Source of the DNA: an uncultured Lachnospiraceae bacterium
Lineage (GTDB): Bacteria > Bacillota > Clostridia > Lachnospirales > Lachnospiraceae
Direction: 5' to 3'
Assembly (NCBI GenBank): GCA_910585075.1
Contig: CAJUED010000100.1
Span: 1-6,026 of the forward strand
DNA: 6,026 nucleotides
A model generated the notes under the pieces. It was not told the DNA's origin. It saw only the letters and a list, made by a program, of their open reading frames with translations, and made no database searches. The position numbers and the translations under genes were made by a program. Positions 1-5,631 of this stretch are shown here, piece after piece (the stretch's first letter is position 1; each line of letters begins with the position of its first letter).

Positions 1-63
1 TACCTCCAATCTGAATTTTTGAAATTCAGATTGGAGGGCGGGCCACGGCAACCTATACTCCAT
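1..63 (-). CDS. possible small or partial ORF running off the left edge
   Basis: An ATG at 63-61 opens a frame of 21 codons that is still open at the window edge; it begins MEYRLPWPALQSEF. A weak purine stretch (ACAGG) lies about 7 bases upstream. The reading passes through the perfect inverted repeat at 3-37, so the apparent peptide may only be translated hairpin. I do not recognise a family. It lies downstream of, and on the same strand as, the small ORF at 149-265. It could be the start of a real gene or chance; more sequence to the left would decide. Confidence 0.15.
   Translation of the reverse strand, partial: MEYRLPWPALQSEFQKFRLEV
3..37. repeat. perfect 16-bp inverted repeat, 3-base loop
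   Basis: Positions 3-18 (CCTCCAATCTGAATTT) are the exact reverse complement of 22-37, separated by TTG at 19-21. The next outward pair (2 and 38) does not match. It would form a strong cruciform or RNA hairpin in either direction. No T-tract follows on the plus strand, and the minus-strand continuation is only two bases before the window ends, so a terminator role cannot be judged. It may be a terminator, a protein-binding palindrome or the edge of a mobile element. Confidence 0.8.
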
Positions 64-68
64 AAGAG

Positions 69-135
69 CCTGTCCATCGGGTTTGACAGGTTACGACAAA
101 ATTCGTCCGATAGGTCATAGACCCGTCAGACGAAT
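69..135. repeat. two consecutive hairpins
   Basis: The first is CCTGTC (69-74) paired with GACAGG (85-90). The second pairs 101-110 (ATTCGTCCGA) with 126-135 (TCAGACGAAT), 9 of 10 positions complementary, with an inner stem GGTC (113-116)/GACC (120-123) around an ATA loop. In the minus direction the larger hairpin follows the small ORF ending at 149 and continues into a short T run (TTTG), so it could be a weak terminator for that ORF. The pairing is seen directly; the role is inference. Confidence 0.5.
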
Positions 136-148
136 TGCACAGTATATT

Positions 149-265
149 TTACTTTATCTGCATCGTATAGTATAACCTCGTGGCCGCAGTTCTCCCAGGT
201 GGGGAACGGGCTTTTTTTGACGGTTCAAATGCTGTCGCATCGTGTCGAACGGCTATGTACTTCAT
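149..265 (-). CDS. small ORF (38 aa) with strong RBS, possibly frameshifted
   Basis: The ATG at 265-263 is preceded, at 8 bases, by a perfect AGGAGG (279-274), the best ribosome binding site in the left flank. The frame begins MKYIAVRHDATAFEPSKK and in the zero frame ends at TAA 151-149. After the A7 run (218-212 read on the minus strand) the -1 frame gives a more protein-like continuation containing TWENCGHEVILYDADKVKY, stopping at TGA 128-126 for about 46 residues in total. The intended product may therefore be the shifted one, through mutation, sequencing indel or ribosomal slippage on A AAA AAA. No family is recognised and no signal peptide or membrane segment is present. It is codirectional with the transporter operon and lies about 180 bases past its end. 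Confidence 0.4.
   Translation of the reverse strand: MKYIAVRHDATAFEPSKKARSPPGRTAATRLYYTMQIK
183..218 (+). terminator. rho-independent terminator-like hairpin, plus-strand direction
   Basis: GTTCTCC (189-195) pairs with GGGGAAC (201-207), with one T.G wobble, around loop CAGGT. An outer GCC (183-185)/GGC (209-211) pair extends the stem, and T7 (212-218) follows directly. This is a good intrinsic terminator for transcription moving rightward. No plus-strand gene is visible upstream inside the window. The T7 is also the A7 run of the minus-strand small ORF, so the structure and the ORF overlap. Confidence 0.5.
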
Positions 266-289
266 GGCGGCTGCCTCCTGTCAGCCGCC
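266..289 (-). promoter_or_regulatory. hairpin presenting the RBS of the 38-aa ORF in its loop
   Basis: GGCGGCT (266-272) is the exact reverse complement of AGCCGCC (283-289). On the minus strand the 10-base loop GACAGGAGGC contains the perfect AGGAGG (279-274), and the 3' arm ends directly before the ATG at 265. The ribosome binding site would thus be exposed in the loop while the stem abuts the start codon. The pairing is certain; a regulatory effect is inferred. Confidence 0.45.
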
Positions 290-313
290 GCACCTGCCAG
301 CGTTACCGCGTCA

Positions 314-361
314 TTCTTTTGGGGGATAAAAGAACGGCGGCTTAATCTCTTAAAACCGCCG
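314..361. repeat. two back-to-back inverted repeats
   Basis: TTCTTTT (314-320) and AAAAGAA (328-334) are perfect complements around a G-rich 7-base spacer. Immediately next, CGGCGG (335-340) pairs with CCGCCG (356-361), with a TTAA in each inner flank that could extend the stem. The arms touch without a gap, so the two hairpins could stack in a transcript. No recognised RNA family matches. Confidence 0.45.
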
Positions 362-434
362 CATGGAACAAATAGACATGGTAAATCGGTCTGCCCAGCA
401 GCGGTTTTTTTCTTTTCTGCCGCTGGGCAGACAT
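342..434 (-). CDS. possible basic 30-aa ORF after the permease gene
   Basis: An ATG at 434-432, eight bases after the permease stop, opens a 30-residue frame ending at TAA 344-342. The start region is highly basic (SAQRQKRKKPLLGR). Upstream there is only an A-rich AAAGAA, a poor ribosome binding site, and most of the frame lies within the inverted repeats at 335-361 and 389-432. It may be a chance reading of structured DNA; position and strand are all that favour it. Confidence 0.15.
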   Translation of the reverse strand: MSAQRQKRKKPLLGRPIYHVYLFHAAVLRD

Positions 435-441
435 TTCTTTT
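389..441 (+). terminator. terminator-like stem-loop at the 3' end of the permease gene
   Basis: GTCTGCCCAGC (389-399) and GCTGGGCAGAC (422-432) form an 11-bp perfect stem, with two further possible G-C pairs inside across a small bulge and a pyrimidine-rich loop. On the plus strand it is followed by ATTTCTTTTTTATT, a good T-tract. In the minus direction, which is that of the operon ending at 442, the stem is followed by CGATTTA, which is poor. It may serve both directions but has the stronger terminator signature against rightward transcription entering the permease gene. Confidence 0.6.
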
Positions 442-2934
442 TTATTCAACTGCTTCGATAGAATTCACAATACTCATTTTGCTAATTCTTCTCAATGGAA
501 TACACGTTGCCAACAAGCAGGCGCCAATCGCAAGAACAGTTGCCTCTGCGATTGGAATAATGGGAATAGCAACCAACTGAATCGTATCTGTTGCTGCGGC
601 CTCTACAAAAGTTGTGCAAATATATCCGACTACACTTCCGATCACTGCCGCAAATAAGCCGTAATAGGCTCCTTCCCATAAGAACACTTTGAACAAACTT
701 CCTGTACTCATACCAATGGCGCGCTGCATACCAATTTCCGCAATACGGGTATGAATATTTGTATAGACAGTATTGATGATGTTCAGCAAACCAATCAGAG
801 CGACAAACAAAATCAGTCCCCAGGCCAGCAATCGAATTTGCTCGAAACTCTCTGTAAGCTGGCGGTCTGTCTGCTCATAAGATATAACCGTACTGCCTGG
901 AATCCGTTGGCATAGCTGATCTAATACTTCGTCAAATGCGCCCCGATCAGCATCTGCCGATAGGATTGGCCGCAGTTCCGCGTAAGTCTCAATCCCGGTA
1001 AGTTGGGGGTATAGACGATCACTAACCAGGACTTGAACACCGTTTGTAAATCCGTTGTTGCCTACGCTAAAATAGGTGTCATACCCATCAAGCGATAGCA
1101 ATACCGGAAATTCTTTTCCAGCAACAGTAATGTGTGTGCCTGCCTCGATTTGGGTAGTGCCAATATGTTCTTCTCCAATCTGCATAGGAATTGGATTGCG
1201 TATCACACAGCCTTCTCCGGCCTTTAACTGTTCCATCTGCTCCGGCGATAGACGCTGTGCGAACTCATCCTCTATCCAGCGGTCATTCAAGCCAACGATT
1301 TGAAAGCATTCACTAACACCTAAAGTAATGCTGGTTTCTATGCCAATGGGGTGGTACTGTTCATCCAAGTGGTAAAGTGAAAACTGCTCTGCTGCCACAG
1401 CGGATACATTTTCATTTGCCTCCAGTGCGGCAAGTTCACTGGAAGAAATGCCGCCGTATTCATTTACAACCGAGTAATCACCAAGATGATCTGGCATTGC
1501 GGAAGAAGCATCCAGTAAAGAACTGAAACTTTGTAATGCGATAAAGACCGTAATGCTCATAACCAAGGACAAAATCGTAATTGCCGTGCGTCCACGGTTA
1601 CGCTTTAGATTAAGCCGGGCATAAAATGCCTCGAAATTACGGATTTTCTTCGTTTTCCGATTTCTCCGTTTGATTTTGATACTTCGTCCCGCCATAGCCA
1701 CAGTAGGAGATACTTTTGCGGCATATTGAGCTGCCGGGATGGCTGCTACAAACGCAAAAAATAGTGTAATGAGCGCACTTGCCAACAGGAAAATACCTTT
1801 GCCAGAGTTGCTTTCTGCAATCAGAAGATTTAATTCATCTCTGTTCTGCACCAAAAAAATTTCTGGAGAAACCAAACTGGTTGCGGCAGTCAGGATTCCT
1901 TTTGCCGACAGCGTTCCCAGCAGAAGTCCAATCGGAATACCAATCGCACAGAGCAAAAGCACTTGGCCCGTCACAAGGAAATAGAGTTGTCGTTTCTCTC
2001 CACCAATGGCTCGCAAAGTTCCATACTGCTTGATTCGCTGGACTACTGCAATTTTCAAGATATTATAGATCACCAATCCCGCCGCCAACAGCAGCAACAG
2101 TCCGACCATGATTCCCGCTACCAGCATAAGGGAGAATCCTTGGCTGGATGTATCAGACCCACCAGCATCATAGCTGATACCCAAAGCGTCCAGATAGGGG
2201 ACATTATATAGAGTATCCAATTCATGGACACCCAGTGTAGAAATCAGGTCATTCACAGTCTCTTGAAACGTATTTTTATCGGTTGTCCGAATATCCACAT
2301 TGTAGTAGAGATAGTTCTCCGGCAACAGCGTTGCTGCCGTTCCCTTGCCCACCACGCCGGTGATTCTGCCAGAGGTATAATTCAGATAATTGCTCTCCAG
2401 GATACCTACTAACGTAAAATCCGCAATAAAATCATAAGAGGAAGTCTCGATGCTGTGGCGGAGGGCCTTTGATAGTGAAAGTGATACTGGATCGCCCAAA
2501 TCGCCCTCAAGACCAAGGGGTTGCAGCACATCCTCCGGTAACGCTATTTCCATAGGTGCTTCCGGCAACCGGCCTTCCTTTAGTCGGGAGATTGTAGGAT
2601 AGATTGCGGCAACATCTTCCTGATATTCATTCAGCCCCAGGGAAAGGGACGGGTTAAGCTCCGTTGTACCCAAAGTGACATATTCTCCAACAAAAGACAA
2701 TCGCGAGTCATTTTGTAAAGCCGCAACCTGTTCCTGATTCATCTGCAAAAATGTTGCATAGCAATTGCCACCCAAAGTAATGGCCTGCTGCTGGCGCATG
2801 GCAGACAGTACCCCGGCAGATTGTCCAATTACCGCCGTCATCATAGTTGAAAGGACAATGGCAATTAGAATCAGGGTAAAGGTCATCTTTTGCGCCTTGA
2901 TTTCTTTGAGTGCCAATGCACGATAGGACTTCAT
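442..2934 (-). CDS. ABC transporter permease, FtsX/MacB-type, duplicated core
   Basis: This 830-residue membrane protein is the permease partner of the adjacent ATPase. Hydrophobic segments sit near residues 18-38, 266-293, 316-345, 380-402, 450-469, 700-722, 748-775 and 790-815: eight helices in two repeats of four. Each repeat has a large extracytoplasmic domain after its first helix (about 39-265 and 470-699). FtsX-type cytoplasmic signatures follow the second helix of each repeat: KQYGTLRAIGGEKRQL (302-317) and AEIGMQRAIGMSTG (732-745). A basic linker (about 418-450) joins the halves. The ATG overlaps the ATPase stop as ATGA, with GGAGG (2949-2945) in good position, so the genes are translationally coupled. 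The family includes exporters, peptide-resistance transporters and lipid or lipoprotein-moving mechanotransducers. Beside a two-component system, peptide or antibiotic resistance is the best guess; the substrate is unknown. Confidence 0.93.
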   Translation of the reverse strand: MKSYRALALKEIKAQKMTFTLILIAIVLSTMMTAVIGQSAGVLSAMRQQQAITLGGNCYATFLQMNQEQVAALQNDSRLSFVGEYVTLGTTELNPSLSLGLNEYQEDVAAIYPTISRLKEGRLPEAPMEIALPEDVLQPLGLEGDLGDPVSLSLSKALRHSIETSSYDFIADFTLVGILESNYLNYTSGRITGVVGKGTAATLLPENYLYYNVDIRTTDKNTFQETVNDLISTLGVHELDTLYNVPYLDALGISYDAGGSDTSSQGFSLMLVAGIMVGLLLLLAAGLVIYNILKIAVVQRIKQYGTLRAIGGEKRQLYFLVTGQVLLLCAIGIPIGLLLGTLSAKGILTAATSLVSPEIFLVQNRDELNLLIAESNSGKGIFLLASALITLFFAFVAAIPAAQYAAKVSPTVAMAGRSIKIKRRNRKTKKIRNFEAFYARLNLKRNRGRTAITILSLVMSITVFIALQSFSSLLDASSAMPDHLGDYSVVNEYGGISSSELAALEANENVSAVAAEQFSLYHLDEQYHPIGIETSITLGVSECFQIVGLNDRWIEDEFAQRLSPEQMEQLKAGEGCVIRNPIPMQIGEEHIGTTQIEAGTHITVAGKEFPVLLSLDGYDTYFSVGNNGFTNGVQVLVSDRLYPQLTGIETYAELRPILSADADRGAFDEVLDQLCQRIPGSTVISYEQTDRQLTESFEQIRLLAWGLILFVALIGLLNIINTVYTNIHTRIAEIGMQRAIGMSTGSLFKVFLWEGAYYGLFAAVIGSVVGYICTTFVEAAATDTIQLVAIPIIPIAEATVLAIGACLLATCIPLRRISKMSIVNSIEAVE

Positions 2935-3605
2935 TTCGCTGTCACCTCCGAAAGAACGCCATCCACGATTACAAACTGGCGGTCGGCCATCTGCGCCACT
3001 CGGCTGTCATGGGTAATGACAACCAGCTTTGTCCCCATCTTTTTCCAAATATTTTGCAGCAGCTCCATCACCTCACTGCCGCTTTTGCTGTCCAGATTTC
3101 CGGTCGGCTCATCCGCAAAGATAATGTCAGGCCGAGCAATCAGCGCACGGGCAATCGCCACACGCTGCTGCTGTCCGCCGGAAAGTTCGTGGGGCAAGTG
3201 AGTCAGGCGGTCATGGATGCCAAGCATCTGCGAAAGCTGCTCCAAATACGCTTCATCCGGCTGTTTCTTATCCAGAAGCAGGGGCATGATAATGTTCTCT
3301 TTTGCCGTCAAGACAGGCAAAAGATTAAATTGCTGGAAGATGAAACCGATGCGCTGGCGGCGAAAGCTGGACAGTTCCTTATCGCTGAAGCTGTAAATGT
3401 CTTTGCCGTCATAGGTCAGGGTGCCGGAGGTCGGCCTGTCCAACCCGGACAAAAGATGGAGAAGTGTGCTTTTGCCGCTGCCCGATGGCCCCATGATGGA
3501 AATAAAATCATTCACATCAATTTCCAGATTGACCTTGTCTAAAGCGACGATCCGGCTCTCACCGCTGCCATAAACTTTGGATAAATCTTTGGCTTCAATT
3601 CTCAT
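2931..3605 (-). CDS. ABC transporter ATP-binding protein, MacB/LolD family
   Basis: The 224-residue ATPase powers the neighbouring FtsX-type permease from the cytoplasmic side. All catalytic motifs are present: Walker A GPSGSGKST (39-47), Q-loop in FIFQQFNLLP (Q91), signature LSGGQ (141-145), Walker B IIFADEP with catalytic E166, D-loop NLDS (170-173) and the H-loop histidine H199. Length and the FNLLP/GNLDS signatures are typical of the MacB/LolD/BceA/SalX group that pairs with FtsX-type permeases. The ATG at 3605 has AAGGAGGG (3620-3613) ahead of it, but that site lies in the 3' arm of a strong hairpin (see 3610-3640). The gene stands 58 bases after the kinase stop, with its own putative promoter in the gap, and overlaps the permease start by four bases. 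It appears intact and functional. Confidence 0.97.
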   Translation of the reverse strand: MRIEAKDLSKVYGSGESRIVALDKVNLEIDVNDFISIMGPSGSGKSTLLHLLSGLDRPTSGTLTYDGKDIYSFSDKELSSFRRQRIGFIFQQFNLLPVLTAKENIIMPLLLDKKQPDEAYLEQLSQMLGIHDRLTHLPHELSGGQQQRVAIARALIARPDIIFADEPTGNLDSKSGSEVMELLQNIWKKMGTKLVVITHDSRVAQMADRQFVIVDGVLSEVTAK

Positions 3606-3609
3606 GAAA

Positions 3610-3640
3610 AAGCCCTCCTTATCGTTGATAAGGAGAGCTT
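3610..3640 (-). promoter_or_regulatory. hairpin sequestering the ATPase RBS / possible attenuator
   Basis: CTCCTTATC (3615-3623) and GATAAGGAG (3627-3635) form a perfect 9-bp stem with loop GTT. After one C/A mismatch the stem continues as AAGC (3610-3613) with GCTT (3637-3640). On the minus-strand mRNA the 3' arm contains the AAGGAGGG ribosome binding site of the ATPase gene and runs into TTTTT (3611-3607) just before the ATG. It could hide the site in read-through mRNA, act as a weak intrinsic terminator between kinase and transporter genes, or both. The pairing is seen directly; the function is inferred. Confidence 0.65.
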
Positions 3641-3667
3641 ACAACACAAATCTCAAGAAACGCTCAA
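3636..3667 (-). promoter_or_regulatory. putative response-regulator operator and promoter of the ABC genes
   Basis: On the minus strand two TTGAG pentamers (3667-3663 and 3656-3652) are separated by 6 bases (CGTTTC), followed by ATTT and, 10 bp after the second pentamer, TAAGCT (3641-3636) as a -10-like element. The same arrangement lies upstream of the regulator gene. Tandem pentamers 11 bp apart fit head-to-tail dimer binding by OmpR/PhoB-family regulators and resemble the TTGAT-type spa boxes of lantibiotic regulators. The first pentamer overlaps the kinase stop codon. No separate -35 at normal spacing is seen, consistent with an activator-dependent promoter. A start site near 3629 is predicted. 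Confidence 0.6.
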
Positions 3668-4770
3668 GGTTTGAAATTTATTTGAATGGACACGGTAGTA
3701 ATCGCACCGGCTGGACTGTTCTCCAGCCGGAGGTTTCCTCCATGCTTTTGACACAGGAGGCTGCTGCTATACAATCCCATGCCAAAATGCTCAGAGTTTT
3801 CTTCCACTTTCCCAAAAGGTTTTGGCCCGCTTTTGATCAGTTCAGCAGGAAAGCCGGGGCCATCGTCTACAACCGAAAGGAACAGGATGTCTTTCTCTAT
3901 GGCAAGAGTGATTTCTACTTTTGTTCGAGCAAAGCGCGCTGCATTTCCAATCAGATTTTCCGCCACATTCAAGAATATTCCGTGGTCAATTTGGAGCGTC
4001 CCCATGTCTGGCACAGAAAGCGCAATATCCAAAGCAGGGGCAAATAATCTGGCTGTTTCCTCCAACTCCGTCCGCAAAGTGCGGGCGGCAACTTCACTGA
4101 CCCGCACAGGCATCTGCTCTATTCGCTGGATACTGCTCATAGCCTCTACATACTGTTCGATTCTTAAAGTATAGCTTTCCAGGCGGTCAATGGCCTGTTC
4201 ATCCGCCGTACCGTTCCGCAGCAATTTCAAGCTGCCTTTCAAGACTGTAATAGGGTTTCGCAGATCATGGGCAAATGCGGCATTCAGCCGTTTGCGTTCC
4301 TCGGCCTGCCGCCATAACGCTTGATTTGTTTTCAAGAGTTCAAGCCGCATGGTTTCAAAGGCCGCACAAATTTGTCCAAGTTCGTCTGTTGATACTGCCG
4401 GAATGGAGAAATCGAGGTCATTTGCTCTGATATGTTCCGTACCGGCTTGCAAGAGCTTAATCGGCTTTTTCAGCTTGATACGATAGAATAAGACGGCGGC
4501 AACCCCTAAGCCGCTGACAGGGACTATAATGCAGGATAGCCATTGAAAATACGTCAGCAGGGTTATCACGCATTGTTGGGCTGTTGTCGGCTGTTCCAGA
4601 GGTATTATAACACCATCTGACCCTATTTCGATACCGCCGGGAGGATAGCCGCTTTTTATTGTGCTGCATATGAAAAACACCAATAAGACCAACAACAGAG
4701 AAAGCAGTATGCACCATACGGATAGAAAGAAAAATGACTTCTTCAAACCCATATTCTTTAGGCGTTCCAT
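3664..4770 (-). CDS. sensor histidine kinase with HAMP domain
   Basis: This membrane kinase is the likely partner of the regulator encoded just upstream. Numbered from the ATG at 4770 (368 aa): helix 1 about 12-35, a short extracytoplasmic loop of roughly 37 residues, helix 2 about 74-96, HAMP about 97-150, then the dimerisation/phosphoacceptor helix with AFAHDLRNP (H168). The catalytic domain has N-box ENLIGNAARF (271-280), G1 DDGPGF (302-307) and G2 FGMGL (329-333). HDLRNP instead of HELRTP is a known variant in this family. The start is uncertain: a TTG at 4788 or an ATG at 4752 is also possible; 4770 was chosen for the G-rich stretch about 11 bases upstream. It overlaps the regulator stop by 13 bases. 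The small outer loop argues for sensing a membrane-bound ligand or the transporter itself. Its stop codon lies within an operator box of the transporter promoter. Confidence 0.94.
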   Translation of the reverse strand: MERLKNMGLKKSFFFLSVWCILLSLLLVLLVFFICSTIKSGYPPGGIEIGSDGVIIPLEQPTTAQQCVITLLTYFQWLSCIIVPVSGLGVAAVLFYRIKLKKPIKLLQAGTEHIRANDLDFSIPAVSTDELGQICAAFETMRLELLKTNQALWRQAEERKRLNAAFAHDLRNPITVLKGSLKLLRNGTADEQAIDRLESYTLRIEQYVEAMSSIQRIEQMPVRVSEVAARTLRTELEETARLFAPALDIALSVPDMGTLQIDHGIFLNVAENLIGNAARFARTKVEITLAIEKDILFLSVVDDGPGFPAELIKSGPKPFGKVEENSEHFGMGLYSSSLLCQKHGGNLRLENSPAGAITTVSIQINFKP

Positions 4771-5438
4771 TTGTAACCACACCCCCAAACTGTTTCAATG
4801 TAGCTATGAAGTGTATGCGCCGCCAGCTTTGCCCGGATTTTCCGAATATGCTCCATAACGGTATCGCTGTTTCCGTCCCCGTCAATCCCCCATACCGCTT
4901 CATAAATCCGTTCCCGGTCAAATACCTGCCCCGTGTTCAAAGAAAGCAACTCCAATATGTCAAATTCCCGCTTGGACAGTATGACAGGTTCATTATGAAT
5001 CGTCACAGTTCGGGCAGAGTAATCAACCGCAAGTTCTCCAAAGAAACGTACTATGGATTGGTTGTGCCGCCGCTGCTCCCTCCGCAAATGGGCGGTGATC
5101 CTTGCCGCCAGTTCGTCCAGGTCAACGGGCTTCACGATATAATCATCGGCCCCAGCCTGAAAGCCGTTGATCTTGTCAGTGGATTCAATACGGGCCGTCA
5201 GGAACAAAATTGGACAGGCGACGTGTTCCCGTATGGTCTGGCAGACAGTCAGGCCGTCCATGCCGGGCATGTTGATGTCCAGTAGAATTAAATCCGGCTG
5301 CATTTCCGCTTTTTGTATTGCTTCTTCTCCACTATAAGCGGTCAAGACTTCATATTGTGGAGAAAAGTAGGCTTTCATCGTGTCAACAATGCCACGTTCA
5401 TCATCCGCAATCAATAGTGTTTCTTTCAGTTCTGACAC
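4758..5438 (-). CDS. OmpR/PhoB-family response regulator
   Basis: This 226-residue cytoplasmic transcription factor has a receiver domain (about 5-120) with acidic D12/D13, phosphoacceptor D54 in LLDINMPG, T81 and K103. It is followed by a winged-helix DNA-binding domain (about 130-226) ending in the typical TVWGCGYKW. Both domains are complete. The start is GTG at 5438-5436. The G-rich stretch GAGGGG lies only about 0-3 bases before it, too close to be ideal; a CTG three codons downstream (L4) would have better spacing, so the exact start is open. The gene leads the operon, with the kinase overlapping its end. Tandem TTGAG repeats in its own promoter and before the ATPase gene suggest it activates both. 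VanR-, SpaR/NisR- and CprR-like names are possible, but I cannot separate them by eye. Confidence 0.96.
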   Translation of the reverse strand: MSELKETLLIADDERGIVDTMKAYFSPQYEVLTAYSGEEAIQKAEMQPDLILLDINMPGMDGLTVCQTIREHVACPILFLTARIESTDKINGFQAGADDYIVKPVDLDELAARITAHLRREQRRHNQSIVRFFGELAVDYSARTVTIHNEPVILSKREFDILELLSLNTGQVFDRERIYEAVWGIDGDGNSDTVMEHIRKIRAKLAAHTLHSYIETVWGCGYKWNA

Positions 5439-5460
5439 CCCCTCTTTGTGTTTTGTGCTT

Positions 5461-5492
5461 ATCTTATCAGGTAAATCTCAAGAAATTCTCAA
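5461..5492 (-). promoter_or_regulatory. putative autoregulated promoter of the regulator-kinase genes
   Basis: On the minus strand TTGAG (5492-5488), six bases (AATTTC), TTGAG (5481-5477), then ATTT and, 10 bp on, TAAGAT (5466-5461), with a TGA just before it giving an extended -10 (TGN). The core TTGAG-N2-TTTC-TTGAG-ATTT is shared with the site before the ATPase gene. An A/T-rich stretch (about 5491-5575) lies just upstream. A start near 5454 would give a leader of about 16 bases before the GTG. Repeats and spacing are observed; binding by the regulator is inferred. Confidence 0.6.
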
Positions 5493-5631
5493 AAAAATTG
5501 TAATAGAGCTTTGCGATTTTAATAATTTTATAAAACTGTGTAGAATAAATCAAGCCCGAAAATATAAATGATAAAGATTAGAACCTGTTCCGTATACTTT
5601 GTTTTGCAGGAAACGGTGGGGAGATCGCAAT

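Noticed and set aside
148..176. Plus-strand promoter-like TTTACT-17 bp-TATAAC
   Set aside because: Only a terminator follows within about 40 bases and no plus-strand gene; AT-rich stretches give such matches by chance. Retained only as a possible source of a very short RNA.
242..580. Plus-strand 112-codon frame spanning the left flank and the permease end
   Set aside because: It crosses several hairpins and a terminator and runs antisense into the permease C-terminus; the hydrophobic tail is the mirror of a permease membrane helix.
2910..3542. Plus-strand 210-codon open frame antisense to the ATPase gene
   Set aside because: It is the mirror of a highly conserved ATPase with all motifs intact; its translation is rich in C, H and Q, has no recognisable domain and no convincing ribosome binding site.
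4734..5285. Plus-strand 183-codon frame antisense to the regulator gene
   Set aside because: It lies almost wholly inside the complete response-regulator gene on the other strand and shows no domain of its own.
4758..5438. Naming the two-component pair VanR/VanS
   Set aside because: No van ligase or peptidase genes are nearby and the kinase and gene context point to ABC-transporter-linked systems; a name would be a guess.
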